Assembly: GCF_029227915.1 (NCBI RefSeq)
Contig: NC_079884.1
Location: 17,052,001 to 17,116,000 of the forward strand
From: Hydractinia symbiolongicarpus
Lineage: Eukaryota > Cnidaria > Hydrozoa > Anthoathecata > Hydractiniidae
DNA length: 64,000 nt
Direction of reading: 5' to 3'
Below, in pieces: positions 1-8,000 of the stretch (positions are counted from its first letter, which is position 1; every line of letters begins with the position of its first letter). A program made the position numbers and the translations under genes. The notes under the pieces were generated by a model. The model had not been told where the DNA came from and made no database searches. It saw only the letters and a program-made list of their open reading frames with translations.

Positions 1-538
1 GGACTAGACCAATGGTAACCTCCGCAGACACGTGAAACCACGTGATTTACGTCTAAGGCTCTTATTACGCAGTTAAAAGCCATGTTACAGTCTTTATGAA
101 CCTGTACGAGTATCTCACGAAGTTATAAGGCCATTGCAAAACGACTTAGGACGTCGTAGTCCATTGAGAGTGGAAGGACTAGACCAATGGTAACCTCTGC
201 AGACACGTGGAACTACGTTATTTACGTGTAAAGCTTTTATTACGCAGTTAAAAGCCATTTTACAGCTTTTATAGACCTGTACGAGTGTTTGACTGTGTTA
301 TAACGCCATTGTGCAAAGGCAAAAGACTTGGGACGTCGTAGTCCATTAAGAGTGGAAGGACTACGCCAATGGTAACCTCGGGAGAACGTGCAGTCACGTG
401 ATTTACGTGTAAGGCCTTTAAAATGCGATTGAAGGCCATGTTACAGTCTTTATAGACCTGTACGATTGTTTGACGGTGTTATAACGCTATGGAGCATTGG
501 AAAACGACTTGGGACGTCGTAGTCCATTGAGAGTGAAA

Positions 539-668
539 GGACTACACCAATGGTTCCCTCCGCAGACACATGCAGTCACGTGAATTACATGTAAGGCGTT
601 TATTAGGCAGCGAAAGGTCATAAAACAACCTCTAGAGACAAGTACATGTAGTTGGCGGTGTTATAACG
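539..668 (+). repeat. F-class satellite monomer interrupted by the retrotransposon (5' part)
   Basis: The first 130 bp of an F-class monomer. The remaining 51 bp are at 4068-4118, after the element and its second target duplication. Together they make 181 bp, the same length as the uninterrupted relative at 4839-5019. Confidence 0.9.
659..668. repeat. Target-site duplication, 5' copy
   Basis: TGTTATAACG is the last satellite sequence before the element. It is identical to 4058-4067. The match cannot be extended: the base before it is G here and T at the 3' copy, and the base after it is T here and C at the 3' copy. Its core GTTATAAC is a perfect 8-bp palindrome. Confidence 0.9.
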
Positions 669-837
669 TAGTGTAGTGTCTTCCGAAGATGGCGGACGCT
701 TTTCTGTAACGGAAAATTTGTAAAACTTAAAAACCATGAAGGATTTCTGAACCTGATCCTGATTATCATTTATCTTGCGAAAAATTGCATGTGACGATAG
801 AAGTAATTGGATTTGGTCAGTTTTCAGAAAAATAATT
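669..837 (+). promoter_or_regulatory. Retrotransposon 5' UTR / candidate internal promoter with upstream ORFs
   Basis: This stretch lies between the 5' junction and the chosen start codon. Near its 5' end it has AAGATGGCGGA (686-696), which matches the core consensus of the YY1 factor. Three upstream ATGs precede the main start. The one at 689 gives a 6-codon ORF ending at 709, the one at 736 a 4-codon ORF ending at 750, and the one at 789 is followed at once by TGA. The main frame is open from 763, after a TGA at 760-762. No TATA box is evident. Promoter function is inferred from non-LTR elements in general, which carry their promoter internally. Confidence 0.5.
686..696 (+). promoter_or_regulatory. 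YY1-like motif overlapping the first upstream ATG
   Basis: AAGATGGCGGA fits the YY1 consensus core (AANATGGCGG) and starts 17 bp inside the element. In human L1 a YY1 site close to the 5' end directs accurate transcription initiation; a similar role here is only an analogy. The ATG inside the motif opens a 6-codon upstream ORF. Confidence 0.4.
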
Positions 838-3800
838 ATGGCAGAAATAAGAATTAGTGAGAATGAACGTAACGAAAATCGGAATATTAATGATGTGGAT
901 GAAAATGAAAGTCATGAAAACGAAGATCAGGCGCTATCATACTGCGAAAGGTGTGGAAAAAGATGCAAGTCTATCCGTGGGGTCCTGCAACATCTACGTT
1001 TCTGTAAATCAAACGAGGTGAATGAAGACGAAGTTAGTCAACCTCCACCACAAGCTCCAAACAACTCGTTAGCAGTGGCAGACCAGCGAAACAATTTCGA
1101 GATTACTGAAAAATTCTATTGGGGAGATGTGAGAGGAAGCATTGCTAAAGAAAACCTTAAAACGTGTTATGAGAAAATCGTGTATTGGAGACGCAACTTG
1201 TTCATGTTGCCAAACGGTGCGGTCGGTAAATCGTTCATTCGTGAAATCACCCGATTGTTAAACTCCTGGTGTGAGAATAGTCCACTAAAAGAATGTGTAA
1301 TGACAGCTATACACGTTATGCCAGCATTGCTGTTACAAAAACCAACAAAGACCTCAAAAAGTCGTGATCACGTCAATGCTCTTGAGCGGAGGTTAGTATA
1401 CTGGCGAAATGGAGACTTTCTAAAGCTACTTGCTGAGGCAGCGGCTATACAGTCAAGAATGTCAAGCAAAAACACAAAAAGGGACATCAACACTATATCT
1501 CGGAGGTTTAAAGATTTAATGCAGAAAGGTAACGTTAATGGAGCGATTAAACTGATAACGAACAACATGACAGGTGGGGTATTGCCATTAAATAATCAGA
1601 CTATCGATCTGCTACGGATGAAACATCCCGAAGCAAAAGAGGCTGACGAAGACGCGATAATGCAAGGACCAACGAAAACAGTCGAGCCGATTATCTATGA
1701 CGTGATAGATGAAGCCATGGTTTTAAAAGCTGCACTATTGACGAAAGGTGGTGCAGGACCCTCTGGTATAGACGCCGATGGCTGGAGAAAGATCCTCACA
1801 TCCAAAATGTATGGTGAAGGTGGAAAAGATCTTCGAACTGCATTTGCAAATGTAGTCAAGAAGATGTGTATTGAAGAATTTGATGATGGTACATTGGAAG
1901 CTTTGTTAGCATCAAGACTTGTACCATTAGACAAAAACCCAGGTCTAAGGCCAATTGGAGTTGGAGAAGTTTTGAGGCGAATTGCGGGGAAAATTGTTAT
2001 GAGTGTTGTTAAACAAGATGTCGTTGCTGCATCATCTAAATCTCAAATGTGTGGACAAAAAGCAGGCAGTGAAGCAGCAACCCACGCAATGAAAGTGATG
2101 TTTGAAGATGATAACTCAGATGCAGTTTTACTTGTAGATGCAGCGAATGCTTTTAACAGCTTGAATAGATCGGTATTACTACACAACATCGGAATTATCT
2201 GTCCTGAAATATCGACTTTTGTAAAAAATTGCTATACGCGACCAGCACGACTCTTCGTCATTGGAGGTGCTGAATTGCTATCTAAAGAAGGTACAACACA
2301 AGGCGACCCTGTTGGTATGGCGATATATGCAATAGGAATTACACCCCTTCTCGATTCTCTGGTGTATCTCAATGGTACAGATCATAACAAGACAGTGGCT
2401 TTTGCTGATGACCTCACCGCATCCGGCAATCTTGAGTCAATACGAAAATGGTGGGACAATCTGACGCGAATCGGTCCCAGTTTTGGATACTTCCCACAAC
2501 CAGTAAAATCTTGGCTGATCGTGAAATCAAGTAAACTTGAACAAGCCAGAAAGCAGTTCGAAGGTACATGCATTCAAATTACTGTTGAGGGTGAAAGACA
2601 CCTGGGTGCTGTAATAGGAAGCGTTGAATACAAAGAGACGTATGTAAAAGCGATGGTGACCAAATGGGTCAGGGAGATCAATCTACTGTCAGACATAGCA
2701 GTAACGCAACCTCAAGCTGCATACATGTGCTTTGTAGATGGCTACAAGAACAAATTTACATACTTTCTAAGAACGATCTTTGGCATAGAAGAGTTCCTGA
2801 CACCTCTCGATGAAGTTATTCGACACAAGTTTATCCCTGCGGTAACTGGTGGTCACATTGTTAACGATAACGAAAGGAAACTTTTAGCACTCCCTCCGAG
2901 GCTTGGTGGATTGGGAATTGATGTGTTTTGTAAAAATGTAACGATCGAGTATGAGAACTCGAGAAACATGACAGCCTCGCTGAGAAGTCAAATTCTCATG
3001 GTGAACAATGAAGAAGGTGACAAGTCCAAACAACAAATTCAATCAGAACGACGCAGACGCTATCAACAAGATCTTGAAGCATTGCGAGCTGAGATGACAG
3101 ACGAGGAGAAACGAATTAATGAATCTAATATGCGAACGGGAGTCTCAAATTGGTTGACAACGCTTATAGAGTGGGGGTACGATTTGACAAAGCAACAGTT
3201 CTGGGCTGCAATCAAGATTCGATACAACTGGCAACTGGAACGATTGTCCTCCAACTGCATATGTGGTGTTCGGTTTGATTTAAGCCATGCATTGTCATGT
3301 AAAAAGGGTGGACTAGTCACACTTCGACACAACGAGATTCGCAACATAACTGCAGACCTTCTCAAGGAAGTATGTAAAGATGTAAGAGTAGAGCCGAGTC
3401 TTCTTAAAATCAATGGCGAAAGATTCCAACAACGCATGGCAAACGACGGAAATGAATCAAGACTGGATGTGAGTGCACGCAGTTTCTGGATTCCTGACCA
3501 AAGAGTATTTTTAGACATAAGGGTATTCAATGCCTACGCTCAGAGGTACAGGGATATGGAAATAAGCAGAACCTTCCAGAAAAACGAAACGAAAAAGAAG
3601 AAGCAGTATAACGAGCGCGTACTTCAAGTGGAGAATGGTTCCTTTACACCTCTTGTATTTGCGACAAATGGTGCGATGGGCGATGAGTGCAAAGCCTTTT
3701 TTAAACGTTTAGTCGATATGATTGCTGAAAAACGGTCCATTCCGGTATCTTTAGCGACGAATGTCATACGAACAAAGATATGTTTCTCGTTGCTACGGTC

Positions 3801-3903
3801 GACAATTCGATGTGTTCGGGGTTCTAGATCGACGCTAGATAGGGATATTAATCTCAATGACTTTGCGTTGGCGAATAGAGCTTCAATTTACGATTGCATC
3901 TAA
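838..3903 (+). CDS. Retrotransposon polyprotein: zinc finger, reverse transcriptase, CCHC knuckle, restriction-like endonuclease
   Basis: Single ORF of 1021 aa, with the start taken at ATG 838; the frame is open from 763, but upstream only a TTG at 775 could extend it. The N-terminus is Asn/Glu-rich, followed by a C2HC zinc finger (C36-X2-C39-X12-H52-X3-C56), a likely DNA-binding module. A conserved pre-RT segment begins LERRL at 182. RT motifs are GPSG 307-310, LVPLDKN 361-367 with RPIG 371-374, motif A Asp434 in VDAANAF, motif B GTTQGDP 485-491, catalytic FADD 522-525, and HLGAVIG 588-594. A charged, probably helical linker spans about 729-762. The C-terminus has a knuckle C807-X-C809-X7-H817-X3-C821, then a nuclease with candidate acidic residues D877 (RLDV) and D893 (LDIRV), a PD at 886-887 and a Lys cluster at 919-922. 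In this family the nuclease nicks target DNA and the RT copies the element RNA from that nick. No frameshift or internal stop was found. The length fits single-ORF R2-type proteins. Clade assignment and activity are not proven. Confidence 0.93.
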   Translation: MAEIRISENERNENRNINDVDENESHENEDQALSYCERCGKRCKSIRGVLQHLRFCKSNEVNEDEVSQPPPQAPNNSLAVADQRNNFEITEKFYWGDVRGSIAKENLKTCYEKIVYWRRNLFMLPNGAVGKSFIREITRLLNSWCENSPLKECVMTAIHVMPALLLQKPTKTSKSRDHVNALERRLVYWRNGDFLKLLAEAAAIQSRMSSKNTKRDINTISRRFKDLMQKGNVNGAIKLITNNMTGGVLPLNNQTIDLLRMKHPEAKEADEDAIMQGPTKTVEPIIYDVIDEAMVLKAALLTKGGAGPSGIDADGWRKILTSKMYGEGGKDLRTAFANVVKKMCIEEFDDGTLEALLASRLVPLDKNPGLRPIGVGEVLRRIAGKIVMSVVKQDVVAASSKSQMCGQKAGSEAATHAMKVMFEDDNSDAVLLVDAANAFNSLNRSVLLHNIGIICPEISTFVKNCYTRPARLFVIGGAELLSKEGTTQGDPVGMAIYAIGITPLLDSLVYLNGTDHNKTVAFADDLTASGNLESIRKWWDNLTRIGPSFGYFPQPVKSWLIVKSSKLEQARKQFEGTCIQITVEGERHLGAVIGSVEYKETYVKAMVTKWVREINLLSDIAVTQPQAAYMCFVDGYKNKFTYFLRTIFGIEEFLTPLDEVIRHKFIPAVTGGHIVNDNERKLLALPPRLGGLGIDVFCKNVTIEYENSRNMTASLRSQILMVNNEEGDKSKQQIQSERRRRYQQDLEALRAEMTDEEKRINESNMRTGVSNWLTTLIEWGYDLTKQQFWAAIKIRYNWQLERLSSNCICGVRFDLSHALSCKKGGLVTLRHNEIRNITADLLKEVCKDVRVEPSLLKINGERFQQRMANDGNESRLDVSARSFWIPDQRVFLDIRVFNAYAQRYRDMEISRTFQKNETKKKKQYNERVLQVENGSFTPLVFATNGAMGDECKAFFKRLVDMIAEKRSIPVSLATNVIRTKICFSLLRSTIRCVRGSRSTLDRDINLNDFALANRASIYDCI

Positions 3904-4057
3904 ATGTACTGTTAAATCAATATTAGTTATATGTCGTTTCGTATTGTAATGTCACCCTTTTAATGTTCAAAGTGTTATCTTTCCACGTATAATGTCTTTA
4001 GTCATTTGTGTTTTATATTGTAAATTCTAGGTTGGTTTATGTTAATATATTACTAAT
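3904..4057 (+). other. Retrotransposon 3' UTR
   Basis: These 154 bp of AT-rich sequence run from the TAA stop to the 3' junction. No AATAAA signal and no terminal A-tract is present, which agrees with elements whose RT recognises a structured 3' UTR rather than a poly(A) tail. Positions 3922-3932 can pair with 4045-4057 (6 bp, a 2-nt bulge, then 5 bp), closing the UTR with the extreme 3' end of the element in the stem. The structure is read by eye and the segment is AT-rich, so chance pairing is possible. Confidence 0.6.
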
Positions 4058-4067
4058 TGTTATAACG
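4058..4067. repeat. Target-site duplication, 3' copy
   Basis: TGTTATAACG directly follows the AT-rich 3' end of the element and leads straight into satellite sequence (CCATGGTGCAATGG). It is identical to 659-668. A 10-bp duplication means the two target strands were cut 10 nt apart. Confidence 0.9.
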
Positions 4068-4156
4068 CCATGGTGCAATGGCAAACGAAATAGTCGTCAT
4101 AGTCGAATAAGAGTGGAAGGACTAGACCAATGGTAACCTCCGCAGACACGTGGAAC

Positions 4157-4171
4157 CACGTAATTTACGTG
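4157..4171. repeat. Short perfect dyad in D-class monomers, representative copy
   Basis: CACGTAATTTACGTG consists of 7-bp inverted arms around one central T. It recurs in D-class units. Classes with CACGTGATTTACGTG keep the dyad with one mismatch. Confidence 0.6.
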
Positions 4172-4300
4172 TAAGGCCTTTATTACGCGGTTAAAAGACA
4201 TATTACAGCCTTTATAGACCTGTACGAGTATTACACGAAGTTATAAGGCCATGGAGCAATGGAAAAAGAATTGGGACGTCATAGTCGAGTAAGAGTGGAA

Positions 4301-5019
4301 GGACTAGACCAATGGTAACCTCCGCAGACACGTGAAACCACGTGATTAACGTCTAAGGCTCTTATTACGCGGTTAAAAGCCATGTTACAGTCTTTATGAA
4401 CCTGTACGAGCATTTCACGAAGTTTTAAGGCCATTGCAAAACGACTTAGGACGTCGTAGTCCATTGAGAGTGGAAGGACTAGACCAATGGTAACCTCTGC
4501 ACACACGTGGAATCACGTGATTTACGTGTAAAGCTTTTATTACGCGGTTAAAAGCCATATTACAGCTTTTATAGACCTGTACGAGTGTTTGACGGTGTTA
4601 TAACGCCATTGTGCAAAGGCAAAGGACTTGGGACGTCGTAGTCCATTGAGAGTGGAAGGACTACGCCATTGGTAACCTTGGGAGAACGTGCAGTCACGTG
4701 ATTTACGTGTAAGGCCTTTAAAACGCGATTGAAAGCCATGTTACAGTCTTTATAGACCTGTACGAGTGTTTGACGGTCTTATAACGCTATAGAGCATTGG
4801 AAAACGACATGGGACGTCGTAGTCCATTGAGAGTGAAAGGACTACACCAATGGTTCCCTCCGCAGACACATGCAGTCACGTGAATTACATGTAAGGCGTT
4901 TATTAGGCAGCGAAAGGTCATAAAACAACCTCTAGAGACAGGTACATGTAGTTGGCGGTGTTAAAACGCCATGGTGCAATGGCAAACGAATTAGTCGTCA
5001 TAGTCGAATAAGAGTGGAA
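4301..5019 (+). repeat. Second copy of the left-edge higher-order repeat (first copy 1-668 plus 4068-4118)
   Basis: Units start at 4301 (175 bp), 4476 (182), 4658 (181) and 4839 (181), the same length series as 1, 176, 358 and 539. With the element and one target duplication removed, the two series lie 901 bp apart, i.e. five monomers. Similarity falls off in the unit starting at 5020 relative to that at 4119. The monomer at 4839-5019 serves as the empty-site relative of the interrupted unit, though its target box reads GGTGTTAAAACGCC. Confidence 0.8.
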
Positions 5020-5047
5020 GGACTAGACCAATGGTAACCTCCGCAGA

Positions 5048-5063
5048 CACGTGAAACCACGTG
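5048..5063. promoter_or_regulatory. Paired E-box (CACGTG x2, 10-bp spacing), representative copy
   Basis: CACGTG at 5048-5053 and again at 5058-5063, start to start 10 bp, about one helical turn. The same spacing is kept in A-class (with GAAAC between) and F-class (with CAGT between) units, and in B and E classes with CAGGTG as the first box. CACGTG is the palindromic site of many bHLH-leucine-zipper factors. Binding here is not shown. Confidence 0.5.
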
Positions 5064-8000
5064 ATTTACGTCTAAGGCTCTTATTACGCGGTTAAAAGCC
5101 ATGTTACAGTCTTTATGAACCTGTACGAGTATTTCACGAAGTTTTAAGGCCATGGAGCAATGGAAAACGACTTGAGACCTCGTAGTCCATTGAGGGTTAA
5201 AGGACTAGACCAATGGTAAAATGTGGAGACAGGTGGAACCACGTGAGTTATGTGTAAGGCCTTTATTACGCGGTTAAAAGCCATGTTACAGTCTTTATAG
5301 ACCTGTACGATTATTTCACGAAGTTATAAGGCCATGGAGCATTGCAAAAGGACTTGGGACGTCGTAGTCCATTGAGAGTGGAAAGACTAGACCAATTGTA
5401 ACTTCCGCAGAAACGTGAAACAACGTGAATTACATGTAAGGCCATTATTAGGCAACAAAAGGTCATAAAACATCCTTTAGAGACGGGTACATGTAGTTGG
5501 CGGTTATATAACGCCATGGTGCAATGGAAAACGGATTGGGACGTCGTAGTCCATTAAGAGTGGAAGGACTAGACCAATGGTAACCTCCGCAGACACGTGA
5601 AACCACGTGATTTACGTCTAAGGGTCTTATTACGCGGTTAAAAGCCATGTTACAGTCTTTATAAACATGTACGAGTAATTGACGGTGTTATAAGGACATG
5701 GAACATTGGAAAACGACCTGAGACGTCGGAGTCCATGAGAGTGGAAGGTCTAGACCAATGGTAACCTGTGGAGACAGGTGGAACCACGTGATTTAAGTGT
5801 AAGGCCTTTATTACGCAGTTAAAAGCCATGTTACAGTCTTTATAGCTCCCGTACGATTTTTTGACAGTGTTATAAGGGCATGGAGCATTGGAAAACAATC
5901 TGAGTCATCATAGTCCTTTGAGAGTGGACGGACTAGACCAATGGTAACCTGTGGAGACAGGTGGAACAACGTGATTTACGTGTAAGGCCTTTATTGGGCA
6001 GTTAATAGCCATGTTACAGTCTTTATAGCCCTGAACATGTAGTTGACAGAGTTATAAAGCCATGGTGTAATGGCAAACGAATTAGGCGGTATAGTCGAAT
6101 AAGAGTGAAAGGGCTAGACCAATGGTAACCTCCGCAGTCACGTGGAACCACGTAATTTACGTGTAAGGCCTTTATTACGCGGTTAAAAGACATATTACAG
6201 CCTTTATAGACCTGTACGAGTATTTCACGAAGTTATAAGGCCATGGAGCAATGGAAAACGACTTAAGACCTCGTAGTCCATTGAGGGTTAAAGGACTAGA
6301 CCAATGGTAAAATGTGGAGACAGGTGGAACCACGTGATTTATGTGTAAGGCCTTTATTACGCGGTTAAAAGCCATGTTACAGTCTTTTTAGACCTGTACG
6401 TATATTTCACGAAGTTATAAGGCCATGGAGCATTGCAAAACGACTTGGGATGTCATCGTTGAGTAAGAGTGGAAGGACTAGACCAATGGTAACCTCGGCA
6501 GACACGTGAAACCCCGTTATTTACGTCTAAGGCTCTCATTACGCGGTTAAAAGCCATGTTACAGTCTTTATGAACCTCTACGAGTACTTGACGGTGTTTT
6601 AGGGCTATGGAGCATTGCAAAACATTTTGGGACGTCGTAGCCCATTAAGAGTGGAAGGACTACACCAATGGTAAAATCCGCAGACACGTGCAGTCACGTG
6701 AATTACATGTAAGGCCATTATTAGGCAGCGAAAGGTCATAAAACATCCTTTAGAGAGGGGTACATGTAGTTGGCGGTTATATAACGCCATGGTGCAATGG
6801 AAAACGACTTGGGACGTCATCGTTGAGTAAGAGTGGAAGGACTAGACCAATGGTAACCTCCGCAGACACGTGAAACCCCGTTGTTTACGTCTAAGGCATT
6901 TATTACGCGGTTAAAAGCCATATTACAGCCTTTATAGACCTGTACGAGTATTTCACGAAGTTATAAGGCCATGGAGCAATGGAAAACGACTTGGGACGTC
7001 GTAGTCCATTGAGAGTGGAAGGACTATTCCGATGGTAATCTCCGCAGACACGTTCAGTCAGGTGAATTACAGGTAAGGCCTTTATTAGGCAGCGGAAGGT
7101 CATATTACCGCCTTTATAGGACTGTGCACGTAGCCGACGGTGTTATAACACCATGGTGCAATCGGCAACGAATTTGGACGTCATAGTCGATTAAGAGTGG
7201 AAGGACTAGACCAACGGTAAACTGTGCAGACACGTGAAACCACTTGATATTCGTGTAAGGCCTTTTATTACGCGGTTAAAAGCCATGTTACAGTCTTTAT
7301 AGACCTGTACGAGTACTTGACGGTGTTATAAGGGCATGGAGCATTTGAAAACAACCTGAGTCATTATAGTCCCTTGAGAGTGGACGGACTAGACCAATGG
7401 TAACCTCCGCAGACACGTTAAACCCCATTATTAACGTCTAAGGCTCTTATTACGCGGTTAAAAGCCATGTTACAGTCTTTATGAACCTCTACGAATACTT
7501 GACGGTGTTTTAAGGCAATGGAGCATTGCAAAACAACTTTGGACGTCGTAGCCCATTGAGAGTGGAAGGACTACACCAATGGTAACATCCGCAGACACGT
7601 GCAGTCACGTGAATTACATGTAAGGCCATTACTAGGCAGCGAAAGGTCATAAAACATCCTTTAGAGACGGGTACATGTAGTTGACGGTTAAATAACGCCA
7701 TTGTGCAATGGAAAACGAATTGGGACGTCATAGTCGTGTAAGAGTGGAAGGACTAGACCAATGGTAAACTCCGCAGTCACGTGGAACCACGTAATTTACG
7801 TGTAAGGCCTTTATTACGCGGTTAAAAGACATATTACAGCCTTTATAGACCTGTACGAGTATTTCACGAAGTTATAAGGCCATGGTGCAATGGAAAACGA
7901 CTTAAGACCTCGTAGTCCATTGAGGGTTAAACGACTAGACCAATGGTAAAATGTGGAGACAGGTGGAACCACGTGATTTATGTGTAAGGCCTTTATTACG

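Larger units (their letters stand above)
1..668. repeat. 182-bp satellite array, left segment (5' flank of retrotransposon)
   Basis: Head-to-tail satellite monomers begin at 1, 176, 358 and 539, taking the recurring GGACTA box as the unit start. Unit lengths are 175, 182 and 181 bp, and the fourth unit is cut at 668 by the retrotransposon. The 175-bp unit lacks about 7 bp in the GCCATGGAGCATTG segment (near 130-137). The segment is colinear with 4301-4968, which has the same order of classes and the same 175-bp short unit. No gene is seen here. Confidence 0.95.
669..4057 (+). mobile_element. Full-length non-LTR retrotransposon, restriction-like-endonuclease (R2-like) type, inserted in a satellite monomer
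   Basis: This 3389-bp non-satellite segment is flanked by a perfect 10-bp direct repeat (TGTTATAACG at 659-668 and 4058-4067). Removing it and one repeat copy rebuilds a 181-bp monomer (539-668 plus 4068-4118) that matches the uninterrupted monomer at 4839-5019. It has no long terminal repeats, no terminal inverted repeats and no poly(A) tail. It carries one long ORF encoding zinc finger, reverse transcriptase and a C-terminal PD-(D/E)XK-type nuclease, the architecture of R2/R4/NeSL/CRE-group elements, which integrate by target-primed reverse transcription. The intact ORF, intact ends and unmutated duplication suggest a recent insertion. The exact clade is unresolved; R2-like, Hero-like and Utopia-like families are candidates. 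Confidence 0.92.

Noticed and set aside
775-837. Upstream extension of the retrotransposon ORF to TTG 775
   Set aside because: TTG is a poor start in animals. The ATG at 838 precedes the zinc-finger N-terminus, and the extra 21 codons show no motif.
3063-3530. 155-codon minus-strand frame inside the retrotransposon, plus smaller ones at 1368, 1695, 2382 and 3624
   Set aside because: They lie wholly antisense to a strongly supported reverse-transcriptase ORF and resemble no protein I recognise.
669-4057. LTR retrotransposon, DNA transposon or viral insertion
   Set aside because: There are no long terminal repeats or terminal inverted repeats, and no capsid, protease, integrase or transposase motifs. 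The RT and nuclease order is that of non-LTR elements.
669-4057. Domesticated host gene
   Set aside because: The target duplication, intact element ends and location in satellite point to a mobile copy. Nothing indicates host co-option.
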